The notes: generated by a model not told the origin, from the letters alone. A stretch of DNA of 64,000 bases from Candidatus Gastranaerophilales bacterium (GCA_944323735.1 CALUTO010000004.1:46125-110124), one strand, 5' to 3'. Counted from the first letter of the stretch, positions 28,827 through 38,592 are shown. A program made the numbers and translations.

Positions 28827-29507
28827 TCAGGCGAAGGTTTTGAATGTTTCTTCAATGTTTTTATCAATAACTTTTTTTATTGACTCCATTTCTGTTTCAA
28901 TTGCTTTTTGCTCATTTTTCAGCTGGTTTAAACGCATGTCAAACTGTTTGTCCTGATTTTCAAGAAGTGCAACTTTTGACTCATATTCGGCAAGTCCTTC
29001 ATTCATTTCATCATCATCAATGCCCTGATAAATATAAGCGTTGCCGTCAACAGAAACGTCTGTCCACTGACCGTTGGCAAAAAGATTTGGCTCCTGCATT
29101 CTCCAGTTGCATGCAAACAGCTGCTCCTCAAAATAATCTGCCTGCGTACAATTTGTATCGATTACATAATCAGCTTCAGTCTTGCCGTCAGGCAGCGGGT
29201 CAGGAAGCGCAGGCACTACCATTCGTCCGGTCTGGTCAACGACTCTCATTCCAAGACCGCCGTCTGCAGGCTGCGCAGTGACAGTTTGATATGTAAGTCT
29301 GGGAAGATTGCTTGTATTTCCGGCAATACCGTCTTTGGCATAGTAAAGATGCTTTGTATTCATCTTTTCATTCCAGAGTTTTGCCTCACTTTCAATCTCA
29401 TTTGCCAGCATCATTTTAGCCTGCGTAGTCTGCTGCGCTTCGAATTCAACATTGCTCTTGCGTGCGGTTAGCTGTAAATATCTTGCTTGTGATGCGGACA
29501 ATCCCAT
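28827..29507 (-). CDS. Lineage-type coiled-coil protein starting MGLSASQAR
   Basis: 226 residues, no signal peptide. The N-terminal helix MGLSASQARYLQLTARKSN is a motif I associate with a widespread but uncharacterised protein group. A beta-rich middle has DYVIDTNCTQADYFEEQLF and the C-terminus is a long coiled coil (about 170-226) ending IDKNIEETFKTFA. A surface or secreted structural role is possible but unproven. GGAG lies 11 nt before the ATG. Confidence 0.65.
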   Translation of the reverse strand: MGLSASQARYLQLTARKSNVEFEAQQTTQAKMMLANEIESEAKLWNEKMNTKHLYYAKDGIAGNTSNLPRLTYQTVTAQPADGGLGMRVVDQTGRMVVPALPDPLPDGKTEADYVIDTNCTQADYFEEQLFACNWRMQEPNLFANGQWTDVSVDGNAYIYQGIDDDEMNEGLAEYESKVALLENQDKQFDMRLNQLKNEQKAIETEMESIKKVIDKNIEETFKTFA

Positions 29508-29637
29508 ATTTGCTGATACTCCTTATCTATTTTGTTAATCGGCATTATTTCAATAAATCTTTAATATAAAGAATAAAAATTTTACAAATATTTACAAAAA
29601 TTCTGTAAAGCTTTTTATTACTTCCTTGTTTTTAATG

Positions 29638-29643
29638 TATAAT
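29638..29643 (+). promoter_or_regulatory. Candidate -10 box for gatA
   Basis: TATAAT 39 nt before the GTG start, no convincing -35 partner. The RBS is GGAGAGG. Confidence 0.35.
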
Positions 29644-29682
29644 TAGGATATACAAATAGTCTACGGAGAGGCACGAAACAAA

Positions 29683-31155
29683 GTGAATATTACAGATATA
29701 CTGAAAAAGACAGCAAAAGAACAAAGAGATGCACTGCTGAAAAAAGAAATATCATCACTGGAGCTGGTTAATGCCACATATGAAAATATTGAAAAATACG
29801 ATAAAACAATAGGCGCATACAATTCGCTATGCAAAGAACAGGCACTAGAGACAGCAAAAACAGTCGACGAAAAAATTGCAAAAGGAGAAGAAATTCCGCT
29901 TCTTGCAGGGATACCGCTTGCACTCAAGGACAATATAAACTACAAAGGCTATAAAACAACCGCCTCAAGCAAAATTCTTGAAAATTTTGTATCACCGTAT
30001 GACGCAACTGTTACGGAAAAGCTGAAAGAAAATCTTATTCCGGTAATAGGGAAAGCAAATCTTGACGAATTTGCAATGGGTTCATCTAATGAAAACTCAG
30101 CCTTCAAGCCTGTCAGAAACCCGTGGAACGTTAACAAAGTTCCGGGCGGCAGCTCCGGAGGCTCGGCTGCAGCAGTAGCAAGTTACGAAGCTACGCTTGC
30201 ACTCGGCTCAGATACAGGCGGAAGTATAAGACTTCCTGCATCATTCTGCGGTATTGTCGGGCTTAAACCGACATACGGAAGAGTTTCCCGCTACGGATTA
30301 ATAGCTTTTGCTTCATCACTTGATCAGATTGGACCATTCGGTCGCTCGGTCGAAGATGTTGCAATGCTGTTAGAAGCAATAAGCGGATACGACAGATGGG
30401 ATTCAACATCTCTGAATCTGCCTGTACCAAAATACAGCAAAAATCTCGACAAAGACATAAAAGGACTTAAAATCGGATATATAAAAGAACTTTTTGCAGA
30501 AGGCATTGATGAGGATGTAAAAAAAGCTGTTGAAGCAGCAATTGACACATACAAACAACTGGGTGCGGAAATTGTAGAAATTTCACTACCGCTTCTGAAA
30601 TATTCCATAGGCGTCTACTATATCATTGCAACAGCCGAAGCCAGCTCAAATCTGGCACGTTTTGACGGCGTAAAATACGGACACAGAACAGAAAATGCAA
30701 AAAACCTTCTTGAAATGTACACAAAAACAAGAGCAGAAGGTTTCGGCGATGAAGTAAAAAGACGTATTATGCTTGGAACATATGCACTCAGCTCAGGCTA
30801 TTATGACGCTTATTACAAAAAAGCCCAGCAAATCAGACAGCTCATAAAACAGGACTTTGACAGAGCTTTTGAGAAAGCAGATATACTACTTTCTCCCACC
30901 TGTCCGAATACCGCTTTTGACATTGGTTCAAAAATTGAAGACCCTCTTAGCATGTATCTGACAGATATAGGAACAATCAGTGCAAACCTTGCAGGCATAC
31001 CCGGTATGAGTCTGCCATGCGGTTTTGATAAAGAAGGTATGCCGGTAGGTTTACAGCTGCTGTCTCCTGCATTGACAGAAGAAAAGCTCTTAAACGCAGC
31101 ATACAAATTTGAACAATCAACTGATTACCACAAAAAAAGCGCAAATTTAGTATAA
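29683..31155 (+). CDS. gatA: Asp-tRNA(Asn)/Glu-tRNA(Gln) amidotransferase subunit A
   Basis: 490 residues of the amidase-signature family. The catalytic Ser-cisSer-Lys triad is K82 (ALKDN), S157 (PGGSSGGSA) and S181 ([12 protein letters not shown]), spaced as in known GatA. The subunit releases ammonia from glutamine for transamidation of mischarged tRNA in the GatCAB complex. gatB and gatC are not nearby. Start is GTG with GGAGAGG 11 nt upstream. The 35-nt gap to the next gene suggests co-transcription. With aspS in the window, indirect Asn- or Gln-tRNA formation is likely but not proven here. Confidence 0.96.
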   Translation: MNITDILKKTAKEQRDALLKKEISSLELVNATYENIEKYDKTIGAYNSLCKEQALETAKTVDEKIAKGEEIPLLAGIPLALKDNINYKGYKTTASSKILENFVSPYDATVTEKLKENLIPVIGKANLDEFAMGSSNENSAFKPVRNPWNVNKVPGGSSGGSAAAVASYEATLALGSDTGGSIRLPASFCGIVGLKPTYGRVSRYGLIAFASSLDQIGPFGRSVEDVAMLLEAISGYDRWDSTSLNLPVPKYSKNLDKDIKGLKIGYIKELFAEGIDEDVKKAVEAAIDTYKQLGAEIVEISLPLLKYSIGVYYIIATAEASSNLARFDGVKYGHRTENAKNLLEMYTKTRAEGFGDEVKRRIMLGTYALSSGYYDAYYKKAQQIRQLIKQDFDRAFEKADILLSPTCPNTAFDIGSKIEDPLSMYLTDIGTISANLAGIPGMSLPCGFDKEGMPVGLQLLSPALTEEKLLNAAYKFEQSTDYHKKSANLV

Positions 31156-31190
31156 AAACGGTAAGTTTAGTGTAACTTAGGAGAAAAAAC

Positions 31191-32027
31191 GTGAAAAAAT
31201 TTTTAGTTTTATGCGGAATGCTTTTATGTATTTCATCTACTGCAGCAATAGCAGGTCCGTCAGAAGGCGGAATGTATTACAATGACGGTCTCGATTACTA
31301 TGCAAAAGGCGAATACCAGAAGGCAATAGACTCGTTTAAAGAAGCAGTTGCAAAAGACCCGGATCTTGTTGACGGATATTACAACCTTGGCTCGCTCTTT
31401 GAATACCTTAAAAGCTATCAGACTGCAATTATCTACTATACAAAGGTCACACAGCTTGCGCCGGATGACATGGAAACAGTATTGAAACTTGCTGAAGTTT
31501 ACAACAAAACAGGCAGCTACGATAAAGCAATGCTATACGCTGACAAAATTCCGGCAACAAGCGAATACGCCCAGCAGGCAGCAAAATTAAAAACCCAAAT
31601 ACAATCAAACCTGCAAAAAGCACAGGCAAAACAAATTGCCTCGGCAACATCAACAGCTAAAGAAGCAAACAAAACAGTAATCAACCGTTTTTCAGGCCCG
31701 ACCGGAGTCGCTATGGACTCGAAAGGAAATCTTTATGTAGCAAGCTACTCTGACAACAGCATCTATAAAGTTATGCCGAACGGTCAAACACAATTATATA
31801 CAAAAAGTCCTATGATTAACGGGCCTATCGGTCTTGCCGTTGATTCCCAGGATAACCTTTATGTTGCAAATTACAACAAAAACAATATTCTAAAAATCAA
31901 CAAAGCAGGGCAAATTGTTATATTTATGAACAGGATAACAAATCCATATTACCTGCTGATAAAAGGCAACAATATGTACATATCAGAACAGGGTAATAAC
32001 ACTGTAATAAAATATCGTTTGTATTAA
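31191..32027 (+). CDS. Exported TPR plus NHL-repeat protein
   Basis: 278 residues: signal peptide (cleavage near IAG), three TPR units (about 25-130, including YYAKGEYQKAIDSFKEAV and GYYNLGSLFEYLKSYQTA), a short linker, then two or three NHL-type beta-propeller blades (GPTGVAMDSKGNLYVASY, GPIGLAVDSQDNLYVANY). Too few blades for a closed propeller, so it may be a partial one or form oligomers. Periplasmic scaffold role likely. GTG start with GGAGAAAAAAC upstream. Its expression probably follows gatA and ends at the 32035 terminator. Confidence 0.75.
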   Translation: MKKFLVLCGMLLCISSTAAIAGPSEGGMYYNDGLDYYAKGEYQKAIDSFKEAVAKDPDLVDGYYNLGSLFEYLKSYQTAIIYYTKVTQLAPDDMETVLKLAEVYNKTGSYDKAMLYADKIPATSEYAQQAAKLKTQIQSNLQKAQAKQIASATSTAKEANKTVINRFSGPTGVAMDSKGNLYVASYSDNSIYKVMPNGQTQLYTKSPMINGPIGLAVDSQDNLYVANYNKNNILKINKAGQIVIFMNRITNPYYLLIKGNNMYISEQGNNTVIKYRLY

Positions 32028-32034
32028 AATACAA

Positions 32035-32070
32035 AATCCCCCTGTGCAATGCAGCAGGGGGATTATTTTT
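32035..32070 (+). terminator. Rho-independent terminator after gatA-TPR unit
   Basis: Perfect 10-bp stem AATCCCCCTG/CAGGGGGATT with a 10-nt loop, followed by ATTTTT. Confidence 0.92.
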
Positions 32071-32114
32071 AAAAACTTGCAGCTCGGCAAAGCGGGAGGA
32101 CAAATCAAAGGAAA

Positions 32115-32828
32115 ATGCAAAGAAAACTTCTTATTGTTGATGATGACAATGAAATCAGAGAACTTTTGGAATTTGATCTGGCGCAAAGCGGCTATCATGT
32201 GGATACCGCATCTGACGGCATGGAAGGACTGAACAAAGCACTCAATAACTACTACGATATTGTCCTGCTTGATGTTATGATGCCAAAAATGAACGGTTAC
32301 GATGTATGCAAAAATATAAGAAAGACAAAACCCGATTTACCGGTTCTCCTTTTAACAGCAAAAGGCACTATTGACGACAAAACACAGGGATTTGACTGCG
32401 GTGCCGATGATTATCTGGTAAAGCCTTTTGATATTCAGGAAGTTCTGCTCAGGGTCAGAGCACTATTGCGGAGAAATGCGGATAAAAATGTAGAACCGCA
32501 GCTAAAAAATGAAATACTAAAAGTCGGAGATATTGAACTATTTCCCGAGTCGCTTGAAACATTAATTGTTGACAAAAAAATAAAACTTACGCCGACCGAA
32601 TTCGAAATTTTATACTGTCTTATGCAGCATTTTAATAACCCGGTCACACTGGCTACACTTCTTGATGAAGTATGGGGATATGATTCAGACGAAGATGTCA
32701 GAATGGTAAGAGTCCACGTCGGAGGACTTAGACAAAAAATCGAACAGGACACTAAAAATCCTAAATATCTGCACACTGTTACGAACGTCGGATACAAACT
32801 CACTCCCTTTAGCGAAGAGGTTGAATGA
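32115..32828 (+). CDS. OmpR-family response regulator, RpaB-like
   Basis: 237 residues. Receiver domain with acidic pocket (VDDDNEIRE), phospho-acceptor Asp53 (LLDVMMP), threonine in LLTAKG, and lysine in VKPFDIQE. The C-terminal winged helix (about 140-232) has LTPTEFEIL and MVRVHVGGLRQKIEQ. By overall look it resembles the cyanobacterial RpaB/RppA group. It starts 45 nt after a terminator with AAAGGAAA upstream. The histidine kinase gene overlaps by 4 bases, so they form a pair. Targets unknown. Confidence 0.92.
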   Translation: MQRKLLIVDDDNEIRELLEFDLAQSGYHVDTASDGMEGLNKALNNYYDIVLLDVMMPKMNGYDVCKNIRKTKPDLPVLLLTAKGTIDDKTQGFDCGADDYLVKPFDIQEVLLRVRALLRRNADKNVEPQLKNEILKVGDIELFPESLETLIVDKKIKLTPTEFEILYCLMQHFNNPVTLATLLDEVWGYDSDEDVRMVRVHVGGLRQKIEQDTKNPKYLHTVTNVGYKLTPFSEEVE

Positions 32829-34510
32829 AAAAAGTCAGAATAATTAAAAGATTTAAAATTGTCGAGCAGATTATTGCGGTAATTCTTCTTGCCGTGCTTG
32901 CACCAATGATAGTAAGTGCAATAATTATAAACAATGTAAACCAGCATGCTGTCAGAAATGAACTGCAGTACTCGGCATTAACAATCTCTGAATCAATTGC
33001 ATCAAATATAAAAACATTTCTCGCCTCGGGTAGTGATGAAATAGACGAAATTGTACTCGCACTAAAGTACATAAAAACAGACTATGCAAAAGACGTGTAT
33101 TTGAAAGACCTGATACTGCACTCAAATATCTTTGATTCGATTGATGTCAAAGAAATGAAGCAAGATATCGGTTTTGGAAAGTCAGATGAAATAATATATC
33201 TTGACGAGCATGGTCAATCAATGAAAATGCTCAAAAAAATAAACGACAAAATCTATCTGGATGCGAATATAAACCTGAACCAGTTTAAAAACAAAGTTTT
33301 CAATATTTTTAAAGAGGATGACAGACAGATATATCTGCTCAACAAAGACAAAAAGCTTATTGCTGCTCACAACTACGACGAAAAGGATTTTAACAGAGTT
33401 ACTTATGCGCTTCCACGGGAGCTGAAAAGCGACGATTCTGTCATATTCGGAAAAGTCAAAAACCAGCCGCTCGCATATTTTAAAATGGAAAAGCCGGAAA
33501 TGATAATTATTGTAAACACGACCCACTGGATTACAAAAACAACAATTAATACGGCAAGATATAAAATTCTGGCAGCATTATTTCTCTCTGCACTCTTCAT
33601 CATTTCGGTTGTAGGGCTTTATACTTACTACCTGTACATAAATATCAGACAGCTGTTCAAAGCTATCATGGCACTGTCAATGGGCAACTACAACAGAAAA
33701 ATCAGGCTTTTGACAAGCGTATTTACACCCTACGAAATCATCTTTCTCGCAGATGAATTTAACAAGATGATAGACGAAATTAATATGTCATACCGTGAAC
33801 TCAAACACAAAAATAAAGAGCTGAAAAAGCTCGATGAATTCAGGGCAAACCTCGTAGACGCAGTTAGCCATGAATTCAGAACGCCGCTCACAAGCATAAA
33901 AGGCTACACCTCAAGGCTTCTGAGACAGGATATAAAACTCGATGAAGAAACAAAACAAAAATCACTAAAAATTATAAAAAACCAGACAGAAAGATTAAGC
34001 AGAATGGTAGAAGATTTGCTTGTAATCCCCGACATTGAAGGTGCAAGACTGAAACTAAACAAAGAACCTGTAAACCTGCTCGAATCGCTAAATGACTCAC
34101 TTCTTTCAGTAAAAAACCATGAAACAAGGGTACTAAATATAGATATCCCGCATGACTTTCCGCTGGTTCTTGCAGACAATGACAGGCTGGAACAAATACT
34201 TATAAATCTGATAGACAATGCAATTAAATATTCACATGAGAACACACCGGTAAGTATTGCGTCTGCAGTCGAAGGGACAAAAGCAGTCATTAAAGTAACA
34301 AACTGTTCTGAATATATACCTCAGGAAGTTTTAAACAAACTGTTCGGAAAATTTATCAGAGTTGACGATAAAACAACCCGAACAACAAGAGGCACCGGGC
34401 TCGGGCTGTTTATAGTCAAAGGACTTGTACTTGCAATGGGGGGAAGTATTGAACTGATATCACTACCCTCTGGCGAGTTCAGTGTTGTTGTAAAACTGCC
34501 GCTTGCATAG
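32825..34510 (+). CDS. Sensor histidine kinase with a degenerate G1 box
   Basis: 561 residues: membrane helix at about 13-37, an extracytoplasmic sensor domain of about 200 residues, a second helix at about 238-262, a HAMP-like linker, DHp domain with the phospho-histidine H349 (VSHEFRTPLTSIKG), and a HATPase domain. The N box (NLIDNAIKYS) and G2 (RGTGLGLFIVKGL) are intact. The G1 box, normally D-x-G-x-G, reads NCSEYIP, so the aspartate that contacts adenine is missing. Activity may be weak, phosphatase-only or dependent on another kinase. It is coupled to the regulator by ATGA overlap and ends at a terminator. Confidence 0.9.
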   Translation: MKKVRIIKRFKIVEQIIAVILLAVLAPMIVSAIIINNVNQHAVRNELQYSALTISESIASNIKTFLASGSDEIDEIVLALKYIKTDYAKDVYLKDLILHSNIFDSIDVKEMKQDIGFGKSDEIIYLDEHGQSMKMLKKINDKIYLDANINLNQFKNKVFNIFKEDDRQIYLLNKDKKLIAAHNYDEKDFNRVTYALPRELKSDDSVIFGKVKNQPLAYFKMEKPEMIIIVNTTHWITKTTINTARYKILAALFLSALFIISVVGLYTYYLYINIRQLFKAIMALSMGNYNRKIRLLTSVFTPYEIIFLADEFNKMIDEINMSYRELKHKNKELKKLDEFRANLVDAVSHEFRTPLTSIKGYTSRLLRQDIKLDEETKQKSLKIIKNQTERLSRMVEDLLVIPDIEGARLKLNKEPVNLLESLNDSLLSVKNHETRVLNIDIPHDFPLVLADNDRLEQILINLIDNAIKYSHENTPVSIASAVEGTKAVIKVTNCSEYIPQEVLNKLFGKFIRVDDKTTRTTRGTGLGLFIVKGLVLAMGGSIELISLPSGEFSVVVKLPLA

Positions 34511-34536
34511 AAATAGAAAAATTTTTAAATAAATAA

Positions 34537-34567
34537 AAAAGCACCTGAATATCAGGTACTTTTTTTA
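34537..34567. terminator. Terminator after the two-component genes
   Basis: GCACCTGA/TCAGGTAC hairpin with one mismatch, extended by A/T pairs and a T run on the plus strand and A run on the other side; may serve the convergent gene at 34582 as well. Confidence 0.85.
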
Positions 34568-34581
34568 TAAATTCTGACTGT

Positions 34582-35148
34582 CTAGTCCAGATAAAATGCA
34601 GTGATAACTTTATGCGATTCCTCTGCATATTCAATAGCTTTATGCAGAGTATTTGAAGTATGCGAGAGAAAACAGATGAGCTGCTGACATTCATCTATGA
34701 TTTCCCTGTTGCAAATACGGCTGGCATCAGCAAGCGTCATCATGGCTCTGTCTGCGTGTTCTACAATATTCGGCACGCCGATAAGCTGATCCTGAACATC
34801 AGAAGGCTGCTGACCTATTGTCTGAGGCAAAATTACCTTCAAATTTTTTGGTTCGGTTTTCATAGCACCACGGATTGCTGCTGCATTCGTACCGCTGGAG
34901 CCGCCGCTTGTGATTATAGTATTACCAAGCCCGACAAGCGCAGAAGAAAGAGTCTCTATTATCTGCTGGTGAGTAATAGGAAGGTTTCTGCTTCCGATTA
35001 TAGCAATGCGTTTAGCCGACTGTTGAATAGTCGCAAGCTCCATTGCCAGCTGGTCAACTGTATTTACTTTATCTTCAGGAATTGTATCCAGATCATCTGT
35101 CGGTACCATTATGGTAGGCTGCTGGTTTTCTTTGTTATCTTCTGACAT
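34582..35148 (-). CDS. SLOG-fold DprA-like protein of cyanobacterial type
   Basis: 188 residues. After a polar N-terminus (about 1-45) comes a Rossmann-like domain with RIAIIGSRNLPITHQQIIE, TSGGSSGTNAAAIRGA, a VILPQ strand, and SRICNREIIDECQQLICFL. This pattern matches short proteins often labelled 'DNA recombination-mediator protein A' in cyanobacteria, which carry only the SLOG part of DprA. The molecular function is unknown; SLOG domains bind nucleotides or nucleic acid. A full DprA is encoded separately at 7362. It is one of the better phylogenetic markers in the window. Confidence 0.75.
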   Translation of the reverse strand: MSEDNKENQQPTIMVPTDDLDTIPEDKVNTVDQLAMELATIQQSAKRIAIIGSRNLPITHQQIIETLSSALVGLGNTIITSGGSSGTNAAAIRGAMKTEPKNLKVILPQTIGQQPSDVQDQLIGVPNIVEHADRAMMTLADASRICNREIIDECQQLICFLSHTSNTLHKAIEYAEESHKVITAFYLD

Positions 35149-35246
35149 TCATCTACCCTATTATCTAATACTTAACTTTTCTTTATTTTACTAAAAAAAA
35201 TGTTTCGACTATTATAATATCATAAATTATCAAATTTTCAAATTTT

Positions 35247-35252
35247 TATAAT
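35247..35252 (+). promoter_or_regulatory. -10 box that decides the start of the helicase gene
   Basis: TATAAT overlaps the first in-frame ATG (35251), so that codon would not be transcribed. Transcription would start near 35259 and translation at the ATG 35266, which AAAAAGG precedes. Confidence 0.4.
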
Positions 35253-35265
35253 GAAAAAGGCACAA

Positions 35266-37692
35266 ATGAAAAATATATTAGAGGGTTTAAATACAAAACA
35301 GCGTGAAGCTGTAGAGGAGAAAGAGGGCACACTGCTTGTTTTAGCCGGAGCAGGAAGCGGAAAGACGAAAGTTCTGACAAGCAGAATTGTCAATCTCGTA
35401 AATTCCGGAGTTAACCCGTATAAGATACTGGCTGTAACCTTTACAAATAAAGCCGCAAAGGAAATGAAAGAAAGACTTTCGAAAATGCTCGGCGAAGATG
35501 TTGTAAAAAAAATGTGGGTCGGCACGTTTCACAATATATGCGGACGTATCCTAAGATTTGACCTCGAAAATTACAAATCTGAAGACGGCAAAGTCTGGAA
35601 TAACAACTACGTAATCTATGATGAAGCAGATTCCATGGCTTTGATTAAAGGTGCAATTAAAAAACTAAACCTCGATGAAAAAATGTATCAGCCCAAACTT
35701 GTGAAAGCGGCAATAAGCAACGCAAAAAGCAAAATGCAGGACTCCTACACTTTTTCGACAAAAGCACGTGATTATCGGACACAAAAAATAGCAGAAATAT
35801 ACGACGACTATGAAAAACAGCTCTATGCAAACAATGCAATAGACTTTGACGACATGCTGCTTTTGACGGTAAACCTTTTAAACACAAATGAAGAGGTAAG
35901 AAAAAAATATTTTGAACGCTTTACCCACATACTCGTTGACGAGTTTCAAGACACGAACATAAGCCAGTACAGACTTATTAAAAATATTTATACAAATAAT
36001 CTCACAGAAGGAGAATTATCAGGCAGAAGCCTCTGTGTTGTCGGTGATGTTGACCAGTCAATATACAGCTGGCGTGGTGCTGATTACAAAATCATATTGA
36101 ATTTTCAGGTAGATTTTAAAAATGCAAAACTTATAAAACTTGAACAGAACTACCGCTCCGTTGAAACAATACTTAACGCAGCAAATGCAATTATTGTAAA
36201 CAATACAGAGCGTGTCAGCAAAAACCTTTATTCAACAAAAGGCACGGGTGAAAAAATAGAAATTTATGAAGCAGCTGATGAAAGCAGCGAAGCCAACTTT
36301 ATCGCCTCAAAAATCAGAACAGGAGCCTCTAAGCTTAGCGACTATGCGGTTTTGTACCGGACAAACTCCCAATCAAGGCCTATTGAAGAAGCACTGATTT
36401 CTCAGGGTATTCAATATAAAATGGTAGGCGGATTGAAATTTTATGACAGAAAAGAGATTAAAGATCTTATTGCTTACCTTAAACTCTTATACAATCCGGA
36501 CGATTCACAAAGCTTGAAAAGGATAATAAACGTACCAAAACGCTCAATCGGTGATACAACAATGAACAAAGTACAGGAGCTTGCAGGCTCGCTCGACTGT
36601 TCATATTTTGCAATTATCAGCCACATTGACGATTACGATGACTTTAGCGCAAAAATAAAAACAAAATTCAATGACTTTCTTGAGCTTTATTCAAGACTTT
36701 CACTGCGAAAAAACGTCCTTCCTCTTCCTGAATTTATTGCAGAACTTCTCGAAGAATCAGGTTATTTAAGAGAATTGCAGGAAGAAGACACTGACGAAGC
36801 AAGAGCCAGAATAGACAACCTGCAGGAGCTTATTAACGTAGCAAGAGAATTTGAACCGACCGAAGAGGATAATGTTCTGGGAGAATTTCTTGCACAGGTC
36901 GCACTGGTTAGTGATTTGGATGAAACAACAGACGAGGACAATGCCGTAACCCTTATGACTCTTCATGCTGCAAAAGGTCTCGAGTTCAAAAATGTTTTTC
37001 TTGCAGGACTGGAAGAAGGAATATTCCCCCACAGCCGCTCCCTGAACAGTAATACAGAAATGGAAGAAGAAAGACGACTGATGTATGTAGGCGTAACAAG
37101 GGCAGAAGAACGCCTTTGCATTTCATATGCAAAACGCAGACAAATGTGGGGTGAAACAAGATATTATCAGCCAAGCCGGTTTTTATCGGAAATTCCCGAA
37201 AATTTGACTATTAAAAACGCAACTGCAGGGGAATACAGAAGCAGCGCAACCTTCAAAAGTGCCGTTGAAAAACTCAAAACTGACAAATCAGGATATGTTC
37301 AAAAGACCAACAGCTTTGGCTCAGGCTTTGTTGCGCCGCCATCAGGCAATACAACAAAAGTAGTCAGGAAACCGCCCTCAAATCCGCACAGACAACCTGT
37401 TATCATAAAAAGTGAAAAAAATAAAGCTAGTGACGAAGAAAGAGTAAAAAGTATTCTCGAGGACAACCCGATAAAACGCAAACTTGAAGAAAAACGAAAA
37501 AGAGAAGCGGCGCAAAACGGTGTTTCAGCAGGCAGCTTTTCTGTAGGAGACAGGGTTTTTCATGAAAAATTCGGAATAGGCAATATTTCAGAGATAAAAC
37601 AAATCGGCTCTGCCTCAATGTATGTAATTGATTTCGGGAAGCAGGGAAAAAAGGCAGTCGATGCACTATATGCCAATCTTAAAAAATTCTAA
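35266..37692 (+). CDS. pcrA: UvrD/PcrA-type superfamily 1 DNA helicase
   Basis: About 808 residues. Walker A is GAGSGKTKVL near residue 30, then TFTNKAAKEMKER (motif Ia), DEFQDTN (motif II), QSIYSWRGAD (III), EQNYRS (IV), TLMTLHAAKGLEF (V) and VGVTRAEERL (VI). The C-terminal 60 residues form a Tudor-like fold (GDRVFHEKFGIGNISEI...YVIDFGKQGKKAVDALYANLKK), which in PcrA/UvrD binds RNA polymerase. It unwinds DNA in repair and in clearing replication-transcription conflicts. Start 35266 preferred over 35251 because of the promoter position and RBS. Monocistronic. Confidence 0.95.
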   Translation: MKNILEGLNTKQREAVEEKEGTLLVLAGAGSGKTKVLTSRIVNLVNSGVNPYKILAVTFTNKAAKEMKERLSKMLGEDVVKKMWVGTFHNICGRILRFDLENYKSEDGKVWNNNYVIYDEADSMALIKGAIKKLNLDEKMYQPKLVKAAISNAKSKMQDSYTFSTKARDYRTQKIAEIYDDYEKQLYANNAIDFDDMLLLTVNLLNTNEEVRKKYFERFTHILVDEFQDTNISQYRLIKNIYTNNLTEGELSGRSLCVVGDVDQSIYSWRGADYKIILNFQVDFKNAKLIKLEQNYRSVETILNAANAIIVNNTERVSKNLYSTKGTGEKIEIYEAADESSEANFIASKIRTGASKLSDYAVLYRTNSQSRPIEEALISQGIQYKMVGGLKFYDRKEIKDLIAYLKLLYNPDDSQSLKRIINVPKRSIGDTTMNKVQELAGSLDCSYFAIISHIDDYDDFSAKIKTKFNDFLELYSRLSLRKNVLPLPEFIAELLEESGYLRELQEEDTDEARARIDNLQELINVAREFEPTEEDNVLGEFLAQVALVSDLDETTDEDNAVTLMTLHAAKGLEFKNVFLAGLEEGIFPHSRSLNSNTEMEEERRLMYVGVTRAEERLCISYAKRRQMWGETRYYQPSRFLSEIPENLTIKNATAGEYRSSATFKSAVEKLKTDKSGYVQKTNSFGSGFVAPPSGNTTKVVRKPPSNPHRQPVIIKSEKNKASDEERVKSILEDNPIKRKLEEKRKREAAQNGVSAGSFSVGDRVFHEKFGIGNISEIKQIGSASMYVIDFGKQGKKAVDALYANLKKF

Positions 37693-37749
37693 AACTGATT
37701 TATAAAAAGACGCAAACGAAAATTCAAATCATATATTTAGCCTGAATTG

Positions 37750-37758
37750 TGATATAAT
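37750..37758 (+). promoter_or_regulatory. Extended -10 promoter just before the metalloprotease gene
   Basis: TGaTATAAT, ending 6 nt before the ATG at 37765. There is no RBS, so the message is probably leaderless. Confidence 0.5.
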
Positions 37759-37764
37759 AAATAT

Positions 37765-38592
37765 ATGAAAAAGATATTTCTCCTGTGTGTATTATTACTG
37801 TTTATAAAACAAACTGCAGCTGCTGCCGGATATGACGGATGCACACGACTTTTAAATGACCAGAAATATAAAAATGCAGTAAAGTGCTACTCCTCATTTT
37901 TCAGCAAATACAGAATGAACCCCCACTACAGACTTGTATACGGAGTTGCACTTTGTAACGCAAGACTCTACAGCGCAGCATTTGAAAATTTTAATTATGT
38001 AATAAAAAGGCTTCCCCCGGGCGGATACGCAGACTATGCCCTCCAATATAAAAAATACTGTGCAGCAAAGCGTAATCAGGAGCGCATAATGGCCGCCTCT
38101 GACAAAGATGAAGAATATCTTGCTGATTTGAACACAATCGCCGTATGGAGAAAAAGACCTGTAAATTACTGGATACAGGACAGTATTTATTATGAACTTA
38201 CAAAAGAAGCCTTCAGAGAATGGGAGCGGGAAACAGCATACGCAATCAAATTCAGAAAAGTTAACAGACCCGAATACGCAGACATAAAGGTCTATTTTGT
38301 AAATATTTTGCCCTGCAACATTCTCGGGGTAACACAAAACAAAACTGCATATGTCGGAGGCAAAAGAGTCATTCAATCATCAGTTATCAAAATTCTTTCA
38401 AAAACGCCCTCCGGCACCAACAGAAACAGACTGCAGGTCTATCCGGTACTGCTTCACGAAATTGCCCATGCAATAGGGCTGGAAGGGCACAGCAAAAGTA
38501 AACAAGACATACTGTATCACAATACAGACTACTACAACCAGTCTCTATCAGACCGTGACATTGAATCAATCAGAAAAATCTACAAAAGGTAA
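37765..38592 (+). CDS. Exported matrixin-like zinc metalloprotease
   Basis: 275 residues: signal peptide (about 1-20), a TPR-like helical region (about 25-110) with four or five cysteines, and a C-terminal catalytic domain with LLHEIAHAIGLEGHS (H231, E232, H235, H242). This is the HExxHxxGxxGHS form seen in bacterial matrixin-like proteins. The Met-turn position, usually DIMY or DVMY, reads DILYHN, so the methionine is replaced by leucine. VNYWIQDSIY begins the domain as in relatives. It would act outside the cytoplasmic membrane; the substrate is unknown. No RBS; translation likely from a leaderless mRNA. Confidence 0.8.
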   Translation: MKKIFLLCVLLLFIKQTAAAAGYDGCTRLLNDQKYKNAVKCYSSFFSKYRMNPHYRLVYGVALCNARLYSAAFENFNYVIKRLPPGGYADYALQYKKYCAAKRNQERIMAASDKDEEYLADLNTIAVWRKRPVNYWIQDSIYYELTKEAFREWERETAYAIKFRKVNRPEYADIKVYFVNILPCNILGVTQNKTAYVGGKRVIQSSVIKILSKTPSGTNRNRLQVYPVLLHEIAHAIGLEGHSKSKQDILYHNTDYYNQSLSDRDIESIRKIYKR

